This document shows, piece by piece, positions 8,286-15,941 of a stretch of 28,866 nt of DNA (its first letter is position 1; every line of letters starts with the position of its first letter). This stretch comes from JAPEKQ01 sp964516845 (GTDB taxonomy: Bacteria > Joyebacterota > Joyebacteria > Joyebacterales > Joyebacteraceae): the NCBI GenBank assembly GCA_964516845.1, contig CAZEXP010000028.1, forward strand, positions 1-28,866, given 5' to 3'. The notes beneath the pieces were generated by a model. The model ran no database searches and had not been told where the DNA came from. It was given only the letters and a program-made list of their open reading frames with translations. Made by a program: the position numbers and the translations under genes.

Positions 8286-11200
8286 ATGGAGTACAAGACC
8301 CTCGCCGAGATCGCCGGGACGAGCGGACGCCGACGCGTCCAGTTCTCATCGCTCATGCAGAGACGGGTGCACAACATCCTCCTCGTCTCGAGCCTCTACG
8401 ACTCCTTCACATTCCAGGAGGACGGCAATCTCGGGGAGATGCTCTTCTCTGAATATCAGGAACTCAATCTCTCGTCAGCCCCGGCCTTCTCGCGGGTCTC
8501 GACGGCCGAGGAAGCGATCGCGGTCGTCAGGCGCGAGCCACCCGATCTCGTCATCACGATGCCGCGCGTCGGCGAGATGGACGTCTTCGAGTTCGGACGC
8601 CAGCTCAAGGAGATCGCGCCGGAACTGCCGGTCGTGCTCCTCGCCTACGACACGCGCGAACTCGCGCTGCTCGAGGCGCGCGACGATCACTTCGGCGTTG
8701 ACCGCATCTTCGTCTGGCTCGGCGACGCCAGACTCTTTCTGACGATCATCAAGTGGGTCGAGGACGCCCTCAACGCGGGTCCCGACACGGAGCTCTCCGG
8801 CCTCAAGATCATTCTGCTCGTCGAGGATTCGGTTCACTTCTACTCGGTCTTCCTCCCGATGCTCTATACGGAGATCGTCCAGCAGACGCAGACGCTCATG
8901 GGCGAGGGCGTCAACAGGATGCAGCGCCTCCTGAGAATGCGGGCGCGGCCGAAGGTGCTCCTCGCCGCGAGCTACGAGGAGGCCTGGGATATCTACGAGA
9001 CGTACAGCGATCACATCCTCGGCGTGATGACGGACGCGCGCTTCCCACACGCCGGCAGGTGCGACGCGAGCGCGGGCGTCGACCTCATTCGCGCGATCCA
9101 TTCCGACCGTGACGACATTCCCGTGCTCCTGCACTCGAACGAACCGGAGAACGCGGATATCGCACAGGAGGTCGGGGCGACCTTCGTCAACAAGAGCTCG
9201 CCCACGCTGCTCCATGAGATCCGCGGGTTCCTCAGGACGTATCTCGGGTTCGGAGACTTCGTCTTCCGGATGCCGAACGGGGAGATCGTCACGACGGCCG
9301 GCAATCTCAAGCAGCTCGCAATCGCGCTCAACGAGGTCCCGGATGAATCCATCATGTACCATGCGGGGCGGAACGACTTCTCGATGTGGCTGATGGCGCG
9401 CACCGAGTTCGACCTCGCCAAGGCCATCCGACCGATCAGCGTCAGCGAGTTCGACACGGCCGTGGCGCTTCGTACGTATCTCCTCCGGGCGGTGAAGGAG
9501 TACAGGACGCGCGTGCGCACCGGTCTCGTCCAGGAGTTCTACAGCGACAGCTTCGACGAGGAGGGCGCGTTCACCCGCATCGGCGTCGGCTCGCTCGGGG
9601 GCAAGGGCCGCGGTCTGGCGTTCATGAACTCGCTCATCGGCGAGTACGAAGTCGAACACAGAATCCCGGGAGTGCGGATAGGCGTCCCGCCGACCACGGT
9701 CGTCGCGACCGATGTCTTCGAGCGGTTCATGGACGCGAACAACCTCTCGCCCCTGGCGCTCTCCAACGCCGACGACGCCGCGATCCGACACGCGTTCCTC
9801 GAAGCGACGCTCCCCGGGGCGACCCGGGACGAGCTCCGGACGTTCCTCGAGCGCGTCACGTATCCGCTCGCGGTGAGGTCGTCGAGTCTTCTCGAGGACT
9901 CCTCGTACCAGCCGTTCGCGGGGATCTATCAGACCTACATGCTCCCGAACAGCAACCCCGATATCGACGTGCGGCTCGGCGAACTCTGCCACGCCATCCG
10001 GCTCGTCTACGCCTCGACCTACTGCGCCGACTCGAAGAGCTACATCGAGTCGACTCCCAACCGGCTCGAGGACGAGCGGATGGCCGTCGTCGTCCAGCAG
10101 GTGACGGGACGTCGCCACGGCGACTACCTCTACCCGGATATCGCCGGGGTCGCGCGCTCCTACGATTACTATCCCGTGAAGGGACTCAGGTCGGAGGACG
10201 GCGTGGCATCGGCCGTGCTCGGTATGGGGAGAATGGTCGTCGACGGCGGGAAGTGCATCCGCTTCTCCCCCATCCAGCCGAGACGTCTCTTCCAGTTCTC
10301 ATCGACGCAGGCCTATCTCGAGAACGCGCAGCGGCAGTTCTTCGCGCTGGACATGACGAAGCCGGCACCGGTGCACGAACCGCTCATCCTGGCCGACTCA
10401 AACCTCGCGCTCCTCGACCTCGAGACGGCGATGGAGCACGGAACGCTCGCGCCAGTGGGCTCGACCTACTCGTCCGAGAACGACCGCGTCTACGAGGGTG
10501 TCTATCGAGACGGCGTGAAGCTCGTCACAATGGCGGGCGTGCTCTCGGGCGACGCGTTCCCGCTCCCGAAGGTCCTCTCGTTCCTGTTGGACATCGGGCA
10601 GGCCGGGTTCTCGACGCACGTCGAGATCGAGTTCGCCGTAAGCCTCTCGCGGGAGGAAGGTGTCCCGCACGAGTTCACGTTCCTCCAGATCCGACCGCTG
10701 GTCTTTGATGTTTCGACCGAGGAGATCGAGCTTGCCGAGATCCACCCCGAAGACACGATCTGCATCTCCGGGAGCACGCTCGGACATGGACAGATCAAGG
10801 GCATCCGCGACATCGTCTTCGTGAGACCGGACACATTCGACAGAGCGAAGACGGTGGCGATGGCCGATGAGGTCGGGAGGGTCAACCGGCAGCTTCGTGA
10901 CGAGGGGCGCCCCTATCTCCTTGTCGGGCCGGGGCGCTGGGGCAGCGCCGACCACTGGCTCGGCATCCCGGTGACCTGGTCGCACATCTCCGGCGCCAGA
11001 TGCATCGTCGAGACGCAGATGGAAGGCATTACGGTCGAGCCGAGCCAGGGCACGCACTTCTTCCAGAACATCACGTCATTCGGCATAGGCTACTTCACGC
11101 TGGGCGGGCCCGGCGTGTCGTCGCACTTCGATCCCGACTGGCTCATGGCGCAAACGCCCGAGAGCGAATCGCAACACGTGAGACACCTGCGGGTCGCGGA

Positions 11201-11297
11201 CGAGCTCGAGATCGTCGTCAACAGCCGGAGCAGCTTCGGCGTCATCATGAAGCCGGGCAGAAGCGTGCTCCCGGACAAGGGCGACGAGAAGAGCTAG
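8286..11297 (+). CDS. Two receiver-like domains fused to a PEP-synthase/PPDK-type ATP-binding domain
   Basis: This 1003-residue protein has four parts. Residues ~28-165 form a receiver-like domain whose phospho-acceptor position is not Asp (LVITMPRV). Residues ~172-320 form a second receiver with the acidic pair E180-D181, a candidate phosphorylated D250 (GVMTDARFP), S284 and K303 (FVNKSS). Residues ~430-810 form a PPDK/PEP-synthase N-terminal ATP-grasp domain, with G-S-L-G-G-K-G-R-G at 435-443, PLAVRSSSLLEDS containing R531, FAGIYQT, and the closing IEFAV...LQIRP. The last ~190 residues carry GPGRWGS (881-887). The swivelling phosphohistidine domain and the PEP/pyruvate barrel of true PEP synthases are absent, so PEP synthesis by this chain alone is unlikely. 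A phospho-signal-controlled kinase or phosphotransferase is an inference. GGAAAGG lies 5 nt before the ATG at 8286, preferred over GTG at 8268. Confidence 0.87.
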   Translation: MEYKTLAEIAGTSGRRRVQFSSLMQRRVHNILLVSSLYDSFTFQEDGNLGEMLFSEYQELNLSSAPAFSRVSTAEEAIAVVRREPPDLVITMPRVGEMDVFEFGRQLKEIAPELPVVLLAYDTRELALLEARDDHFGVDRIFVWLGDARLFLTIIKWVEDALNAGPDTELSGLKIILLVEDSVHFYSVFLPMLYTEIVQQTQTLMGEGVNRMQRLLRMRARPKVLLAASYEEAWDIYETYSDHILGVMTDARFPHAGRCDASAGVDLIRAIHSDRDDIPVLLHSNEPENADIAQEVGATFVNKSSPTLLHEIRGFLRTYLGFGDFVFRMPNGEIVTTAGNLKQLAIALNEVPDESIMYHAGRNDFSMWLMARTEFDLAKAIRPISVSEFDTAVALRTYLLRAVKEYRTRVRTGLVQEFYSDSFDEEGAFTRIGVGSLGGKGRGLAFMNSLIGEYEVEHRIPGVRIGVPPTTVVATDVFERFMDANNLSPLALSNADDAAIRHAFLEATLPGATRDELRTFLERVTYPLAVRSSSLLEDSSYQPFAGIYQTYMLPNSNPDIDVRLGELCHAIRLVYASTYCADSKSYIESTPNRLEDERMAVVVQQVTGRRHGDYLYPDIAGVARSYDYYPVKGLRSEDGVASAVLGMGRMVVDGGKCIRFSPIQPRRLFQFSSTQAYLENAQRQFFALDMTKPAPVHEPLILADSNLALLDLETAMEHGTLAPVGSTYSSENDRVYEGVYRDGVKLVTMAGVLSGDAFPLPKVLSFLLDIGQAGFSTHVEIEFAVSLSREEGVPHEFTFLQIRPLVFDVSTEEIELAEIHPEDTICISGSTLGHGQIKGIRDIVFVRPDTFDRAKTVAMADEVGRVNRQLRDEGRPYLLVGPGRWGSADHWLGIPVTWSHISGARCIVETQMEGITVEPSQGTHFFQNITSFGIGYFTLGGPGVSSHFDPDWLMAQTPESESQHVRHLRVADELEIVVNSRSSFGVIMKPGRSVLPDKGDEKS

Positions 11298-11320
11298 TAG
11301 ATCATCCAATCCGCAATACG

Positions 11321-11352
11321 AAGAGGGGCCGGCGACATCGCCGGCCCCTCTT
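11321..11352. terminator. Bidirectional terminator between convergent genes
   Basis: A perfect 14-bp inverted repeat, AAGAGGGGCCGGCG / CGCCGGCCCCTCTT, with the loop ACAT. It sits between the stop codons of the plus-strand kinase-like gene (11297) and minus-strand gdhA (11400). The T-rich CTTCTTAT on the plus side supports termination of the plus-strand gene. The symmetric stem should also serve gdhA. Confidence 0.85.
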
Positions 11353-11399
11353 CTTATGTACATCCTGTCCGTCAGCTTCGACGAACCACTCAGTGCTTC

Positions 11400-12764
11400 C
11401 TAGCCAACGGAACCCATGTCCAGCATCGCGTTGGCGACCTTCATGAAGCCGGCGATGTTCGCGCCGTTCACGTAGTTGCCCGGAGTGCCGTGAGCCTCGG
11501 CGGTCTCGTAGGCAGCCTTGTGGATGGCCTTCATGATGCCGTGGAGCTTCTGGTCGACCTCTTCACGCGTCCACGAGTAGCGGATACTGTTCTGGCTCAT
11601 CTCGAGACCGGACACCGAGACGCCGCCCGCGTTCGCGGCCTTGCCGGGACCGTAGAGGATCTTCTTTGCGAGGAAGATCTCGACGCCGTCCGGCACGGTC
11701 GGCATGTTCGCGCCCTCGGAAACGACGTAGACGCCGTTGTTGACGAGGTTCTGCGCGTCCTTGGCGTTGATCTCGTTCTGCGTCGCGCTCGGGAAGGCGC
11801 AGTGGGCCTTGTGATTCCACAGCGGGTTGTAGTCCAGCGCCTTGTCGATCGGTGTGTACACGGCGTTCTTGTACTTGTCCGCATACTCCTTGACACGACC
11901 GCGCTTGACGTTCTTGAGCTCCATCAGGAAGGCGAGCTTGTCGCGATCAACGCCCTCTTCATCATAGATGTAGCCGCCGGAGTCGGACAGCGTGAGAATC
12001 TTTCCGCCGAGGTCCAGGATCTTCTCGATCGCGTACTGGGCGACGTTGCCGCCACCCGAGACCAGGCAGGTCTTGCCTTCGAGGGTCTCGCCACGAGTCT
12101 TGAGCATCTCGGCCGCGAAGTAGACCGCGCCGTAGCCTGTGGCCTCCGGACGAATGAGGCTGCCGCCCCAACCAAGACCCTTGCCTGTCAGGACGCCTGT
12201 GAACTCGTTGCGGAGCTTCTTGTACATACCGAAGAGGTAGCCGATCTCGCGACCGCCCACGCCGATGTCGCCGGCGGGAACGTCGGTGTTCGGACCGATG
12301 TGACGGAACAGTTCGGACATGAAGCTCTGACAGAAGCTCATGACCTCGTTGTCGCTCTTGCCCTTCGGGTCGAAGTCGGAACCGCCCTTGCCGCCGCCCA
12401 TCGGGAGCGTCGTGAGGCTGTTCTTGAAGACCTGCTCGAAGGCCAGGAACTTGAGGATGCCGAGGTTCACGCTCGGGTGAAGCCTCAGGCCGCCCTTGTA
12501 CGGACCGATGGCGCTGTTCATCTCGATGCGGAAGCCGCGGTTGACCTGGACGTCGCCGTTGTCGTCGACCCACGGGACGCGGAACATGATCACGCGCTCG
12601 GGCTCACAGATACGCTCGAGGATCTTCGCCTTGCGGTACTCGGGACGCTTTTCGAGAACCGGCCAGAGCGACTCTGCGACTTCCTGAACCGCCTGGTGGA
12701 ACTCCGGCTGCGCCGGGTTCTTCGCCTTGATCATCTCCATGAACGCGGCTACGGACTCGGCCAT
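11400..12764 (-). CDS. gdhA: Glutamate dehydrogenase, hexameric type, probably NADP-dependent
   Basis: This 454-residue enzyme catalyses the reversible reductive amination of 2-oxoglutarate with ammonia to glutamate in the cytoplasm. It shows the glutamate-binding PYKGGLR (K90), the catalytic lysine motif PMGGGKGG (K126), the catalytic Asp D166 in VPAGDIGVGGREIG, and the dinucleotide-binding GGGNVAQYA (237-245). After the second Rossmann strand it has S-D-S-G-G rather than an acidic residue. This resembles NADP-type enzymes such as E. coli GdhA, so an assimilatory role is likely. Length is normal for the 445-460-residue hexameric class. The start is the ATG at 12764 with GGAGGA 8 nt upstream. 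The ATG at 12779 would overlap that site. It stands alone, with its own likely promoter. Confidence 0.97.
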   Translation of the reverse strand: MAESVAAFMEMIKAKNPAQPEFHQAVQEVAESLWPVLEKRPEYRKAKILERICEPERVIMFRVPWVDDNGDVQVNRGFRIEMNSAIGPYKGGLRLHPSVNLGILKFLAFEQVFKNSLTTLPMGGGKGGSDFDPKGKSDNEVMSFCQSFMSELFRHIGPNTDVPAGDIGVGGREIGYLFGMYKKLRNEFTGVLTGKGLGWGGSLIRPEATGYGAVYFAAEMLKTRGETLEGKTCLVSGGGNVAQYAIEKILDLGGKILTLSDSGGYIYDEEGVDRDKLAFLMELKNVKRGRVKEYADKYKNAVYTPIDKALDYNPLWNHKAHCAFPSATQNEINAKDAQNLVNNGVYVVSEGANMPTVPDGVEIFLAKKILYGPGKAANAGGVSVSGLEMSQNSIRYSWTREEVDQKLHGIMKAIHKAAYETAEAHGTPGNYVNGANIAGFMKVANAMLDMGSVG

Positions 12765-12845
12765 GCTTTCTTCCTCCATCTGCCTTAGGTCTCACTGCCA
12801 ACGACCCCCGGGCCCAATCCCCGGGGCGAATAACCACGACCATCG

Positions 12846-12874
12846 AGCGTAGCACGGTGTATGAGGGGGGTCAA
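12846..12874 (-). promoter_or_regulatory. Possible promoter for gdhA
   Basis: On the minus strand TTGACC (12874-12869) and TACGCT (12851-12846) are 17 nt apart. The -35 box is good but the -10 box matches the consensus at only three positions. The predicted start is near 12840, about 75 nt before the gdhA ATG. A GC-rich inverted repeat (CCCCGG / CCGGGG, near 12807-12826) falls in the leader. Confidence 0.35.
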
Positions 12875-12930
12875 CGACAAAAGGGCCACTAGTAGGGGTA
12901 TTTCGCGCTGTTGGGGGCAGAAAGAGGAAA

Positions 12931-12954
12931 TCGGAGCGAGATGGTCCGCTCCGA
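12931..12954 (-). terminator. Hairpin downstream of the tandem methyltransferase gene
   Basis: TCGGAGCG / CGCTCCGA forms a perfect 8-bp stem with an 8-nt loop, 36 nt past the stop codon on the minus strand. It has no strong U tract. Part of the stem lies inside the relic copy of the gene's 3' end described separately. Confidence 0.45.
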
Positions 12955-12990
12955 CATAAGGACGACGTACTTCTGAGCCGCTACCGTTGT
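12943..12990 (-). pseudogene. Relic duplicate of the methyltransferase 3' end
   Basis: Immediately after the methyltransferase stop codon the minus strand again encodes YVVLMSERT (12969-12943), the same nine residues that end the gene. The two 27-nt copies differ at four positions, all synonymous third-codon bases. Upstream, the match continues as GACAAC/GG, interrupted by an extra 10 nt, which puts the relic in a different frame from the gene. It looks like the decayed tail of a second gene copy. Confidence 0.7.
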
Positions 12991-14165
12991 CAGGTGGTTC
13001 GTTCCGACATCAGCACGACGTAGCGGCCGTTGTCGGCGGCCATGTGGCAGTTGCCGAAGACCTTGCGCATGTGGCGCTGGACCCCGGTGTAGCGCATCAG
13101 GACGAGGTAGAGCCGGCCGTGGATGCGCAGGTGCTCGCGGGCGTCCTCGACGAGCGGGAAGAGAACGTCGTTCCCCGCGTGGAACGGTGGGTTCGAAAGG
13201 ACCCGGTCGAAGCGCTCACCGATCACGGCGTCGAACCGGTCGCCGAGCACGGCCTCCACGCGGGGTTTGCCGTTCTTCCTCGCGTGGTGGAGATGGTGCT
13301 CGCGGATGTTGGCCTCCGCGTACTCGACGGCGCGCGCATTGCAGTCGACCATGACGACGCGCCCGACGGAAGCCGCGTGCGCCGCGGCGATCCCGATGGG
13401 GCCGTACCCGCACCCGACGTCAATGACGCTGTGGCGCGGCCGCATCTCCATCGTCTCAATGAGGAACCGCGTACCCTCGTCGACCGCCTTGCGCGAGAAG
13501 ATGCCCGCGTAGGTGTGGAAGCGGTAGCGCCTCCCGCGGAGTTCGTCCTCCACGACGTGCTCGTACTGCGCCAGATCGACCGCCTCGGGCGAGCAGACGG
13601 CGCTGCGCTCGGCACGCATCACCCAGTAGCCGCCGCTCCTGAGCACGACCTTGGACGAACCGATCGTCTCGGAGAGCTTCCGCATGTAGCTCTTCGCGCC
13701 CTTGCGCACCTTCGCGACGAGATAGAAGCTGCCGCCGTTCTTGAGCTTCGGCTGCGCCCGCTCGATCATCTCGAAGATGGTCTCGGTGCCCTCCTCGACC
13801 GGAGGGTTCAGGGCGATGACGTTGAAGTGACCGTTGGAGAATCTGCTCAGGGTGTGGTCGAGCACGACGGAAGCGTTCCCGATGTCGTTCGCGTGGATGT
13901 TGCGCTGCGCCATCCGGACCGCGCGGATGTCGAGATCGACCATTTGGATGTCGAGGTCGGGTGCCATGTCGGAGAGCGCGATGCCGACGGCGCCGTAGCC
14001 GCAGCCGTAGTCGAGAATGTGTTCGCCGGGACGCACCTTGATCGCGCCGAGCAGAAGCTGCGTCGAGGTCGCGATCTTCTCCTTGGAGAACAGACCGCCG
14101 ACCGTCCGGAGGGTCCGAGTCTTCTCGCCGAGTCTCGTCTCGATCTCGTAAGTGTCTTTGACCAT
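12990..14165 (-). CDS. Tandem-domain class I methyltransferase (two MTS/RsmC-type domains)
   Basis: This 391-residue protein is two fused SAM-dependent methyltransferase domains of the MTS (RsmC/RlmG/MJ0882-like) type. Domain 1 has a GxGxG-type loop (LDYGCGYGAVG, 51-61) and NPP at 120-122. Domain 2 has VIDVGCGYGPIG (247-258) and NPPFHAG (325-331). The NPP motif marks N-methylation of exocyclic amino groups, and relatives modify guanine in rRNA. In E. coli RsmC and RlmG the N-terminal half is degenerate, but here both halves keep their signature residues. I use the ATG at 14165, where homology-like sequence begins (MVKDTYE). The ribosome binding site is weak (GGCGGA), and the extension to 14432 is low-complexity. 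Target RNA is unknown. Confidence 0.87.
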   Translation of the reverse strand: MVKDTYEIETRLGEKTRTLRTVGGLFSKEKIATSTQLLLGAIKVRPGEHILDYGCGYGAVGIALSDMAPDLDIQMVDLDIRAVRMAQRNIHANDIGNASVVLDHTLSRFSNGHFNVIALNPPVEEGTETIFEMIERAQPKLKNGGSFYLVAKVRKGAKSYMRKLSETIGSSKVVLRSGGYWVMRAERSAVCSPEAVDLAQYEHVVEDELRGRRYRFHTYAGIFSRKAVDEGTRFLIETMEMRPRHSVIDVGCGYGPIGIAAAHAASVGRVVMVDCNARAVEYAEANIREHHLHHARKNGKPRVEAVLGDRFDAVIGERFDRVLSNPPFHAGNDVLFPLVEDAREHLRIHGRLYLVLMRYTGVQRHMRKVFGNCHMAADNGRYVVLMSERTT

Positions 14166-14545
14166 GTCCGCCGTCGGTGTAGGTGCGCTGGATGTCGATG
14201 CCGGAACGCGGTAAGGCTCAGAGGCACGAGGGCGCCCGAGCGCGGAACACGCGGTTCTCTTCGGCTTTCTGGGCGTTGATGCGAGCGGGCGTACGGCCCT
14301 GGAGGATGCGGGCAGGCTCTCCGCCAAGCGGCTATGACCGGGCAACCCGGGGAGATCGCTGTCGTGCCCCCGTGGGGGCGCTCTATGGACCGCCACTTCG
14401 GCGGCCAAAAACCGGGACTGGACCCGGCTCATGCATCCTTCTGGCGGCTCGTGCGACTGCCTGCGCTGCGCGAGATAGGCGGGCGCATACAGTCTTCACC
14501 AATCGCTGACGCCAAGGAAACTATACGCCCGCATCCATCAGATGG
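14166..14545. other. Intergenic region with several hairpins (380 bp)
   Basis: No convincing gene. It holds three inverted repeats: GCCCC/GGGGC around CGTG (14366-14379), CCGCC/GGCGG around ACTTC (14390-14404), and a longer-range pair GCGGGCG/CGCCCGC (14479-14485 and 14526-14532). The last two may end the upstream flippase-like transcript. I see no clear promoter for the methyltransferase gene, so it could be read through from upstream. Confidence 0.45.
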
Positions 14546-15724
14546 TCAAGCGGATTCCGGCCGCGGCATGCGCCGTCCGCCGACCCTGATACGCTTCGCG
14601 ACCAGCAGTCCGCCGACGAACATCGGCCCGAAGTAGAGGACGATGCGCCACAGAACGAGGGCGATCCCGATGAAGTGAGACGGAAGATACGCCGCGAAGA
14701 ACCCGATGTACCCACCCTCTCCGACCGCGACCGAACCGGGCGTCGGTGAAGCGCTCAGGATCGGCTTGAGGAGACTCTGCAGCAGAAGCGGATCGACGAT
14801 CGAACCACGGTACCCGAACCCCCAGAGAATGACGAGACCGACGGAGAACTCCGCGATGAACGAGAGCACGATCAGCGCCATTGCTCCGAACAGCACCCAC
14901 CGCTTGCGGCTCCAGATGGTCGTGAGCGCCTCACGGAAGATGTGCGACTCCTCTTCGAGCAGAATGCGTGTCTCCTCGACGCGCTTCGCCGCCTTGCCCG
15001 AAAGCCGTCTCGCGACGGCGGCCGCGAGACGATCGACGATGCGATCGAACATCAACGGGAACCTCACCATGATGACGAGGATGCTGACGAGAACGAGGGT
15101 TGGGATCGATGAGAGCGGACCGACGACCTTCACGAACGTCAGCGACGCATCCGTCCCGGTCCAACCGGTGATGGCGAGAACGAGTGTCGCCATGAGAACG
15201 GAGAAGAAGAACACGGGCGGGATGAATCCCTTGACGACCACGACGGCCGTCGCCCACCCGGCGCGCACGCCCTTGCGTGTCAACAGGAACGCCTGATACG
15301 GAACACCGGCGGCGCTGACCGGGATGAGCTGCCAGATGAAGAACCCCTCGAGCGTGAGTTCCACCGCCTCGAGGAGCGAGATCTTCGCCTCCTGCGTCTC
15401 GTTGACAAGGACGAGAAGACTCAGCGCCTCGAGCACGACCCGGAGCGCGGCAAGCGCGAAGAGAGAAACGAGCATCCAGACACCGAATCGCGCGACGCCG
15501 TGCCACGTCTCCTCACCGGTCGTCAGCGCGAGGGTCGCGGCCAGGATCGCGAGGCTCCCGATCACGAAGAAGATGGCCCCGCTTCGGAGCTTCGACCCCT
15601 CGACTCTCGGCCGGTCCGGCAGCGGCTCGGGCACGCCGATCGGTCCGCCCGGGCGGACACCGCCTGGTTCTCTGTGTGTCGCGTCGCTCAGGAACTCCCC
15701 CCAGAACCATTGGTAAGTGCGCAA
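14546..15724 (-). CDS. UPF0104 / LPG-synthase-TM-type integral membrane protein (flippase-like domain)
   Basis: This protein of up to 392 residues has about eight hydrophobic segments and the hallmarks of the lysylphosphatidylglycerol-synthase transmembrane (YbhN/AglD) family. These are the 'IPVSAAGVPYQAFLL' re-entrant region, the SPTPGSVAVGEGGYIGFF motif, and the closing LVLWRIVLYFGPMFVGG. It lacks the aminoacyl-transfer catalytic domain of MprF, so it is not a complete LPG synthase. A lipid or lipid-linked glycan flipping or export role in the inner membrane is the family-based inference. The start is uncertain. A TTG at 15724 fits the strong promoter (start near 15760) and a GAGG about 10 nt upstream. 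A GTG at 15634, just before the first membrane segment, is the alternative. Confidence 0.85.
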   Translation of the reverse strand: MRTYQWFWGEFLSDATHREPGGVRPGGPIGVPEPLPDRPRVEGSKLRSGAIFFVIGSLAILAATLALTTGEETWHGVARFGVWMLVSLFALAALRVVLEALSLLVLVNETQEAKISLLEAVELTLEGFFIWQLIPVSAAGVPYQAFLLTRKGVRAGWATAVVVVKGFIPPVFFFSVLMATLVLAITGWTGTDASLTFVKVVGPLSSIPTLVLVSILVIMVRFPLMFDRIVDRLAAAVARRLSGKAAKRVEETRILLEEESHIFREALTTIWSRKRWVLFGAMALIVLSFIAEFSVGLVILWGFGYRGSIVDPLLLQSLLKPILSASPTPGSVAVGEGGYIGFFAAYLPSHFIGIALVLWRIVLYFGPMFVGGLLVAKRIRVGGRRMPRPESA

Positions 15725-15766
15725 CAGGCAATAACCTCGCGCGTCTGTGCGACCCCGAGTGCACCT

Positions 15767-15795
15767 ACTATAGTGCCGCCCGGAGAGGTGGTCAA
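15767..15795 (-). promoter_or_regulatory. Strong sigma-70-like promoter for the flippase-like gene
   Basis: On the minus strand, TTGACC (15795-15790) and TATAGT (15772-15767) are separated by 17 nt, each matching five of six consensus bases. Predicted transcription start is near 15760. This supports a translation start close to 15724. Confidence 0.7.
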
Positions 15796-15839
15796 GCCCG
15801 CGAACCGGCCTGTGGAACGCACCTGCCGAGGTACGCTTC

Positions 15840-15868
15840 TTGCTGTTTCAGAGTGTGCATGCTACGTT
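15840..15868 (+). promoter_or_regulatory. Weak candidate promoter for the PL1-like gene
   Basis: TTGCTG (15840-15845) and TACGTT (15863-15868) lie 17 nt apart, about 75 nt before the start codon. Each box matches only three consensus bases, so this is tentative. Confidence 0.25.
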
Positions 15869-15941
15869 ACGCAACCTGTGATACCGCCCGGGCGCCCCTC
15901 ATCATGCATCCGCAGCGCGCCCGCCCGAGGAGGTACGACTG

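Noticed and set aside
8286..11297. Annotation as a functional PEP synthase or pyruvate phosphate dikinase
   Set aside because: The phosphohistidine swivel domain and the PEP/pyruvate-binding barrel are not visible in the C-terminal part.
13001..14432. N-terminal extension of the methyltransferase to 14432
   Set aside because: The extra 89 residues are low-complexity, rich in Arg, Pro, Ala and Ser, and the domain begins at MVKDTYE.
14183..14636. Two plus-strand frames of about 100 codons in the 14166-14545 gap
   Set aside because: They have biased Arg/Pro/Gly-rich composition, no ribosome binding site and overlap the start of a neighbouring gene. The region is better explained by hairpins.
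14546..15724. Annotation as complete lysylphosphatidylglycerol synthase (MprF)
   Set aside because: Only the membrane flippase-like domain is present. The aminoacyl-tRNA-dependent catalytic domain is missing.
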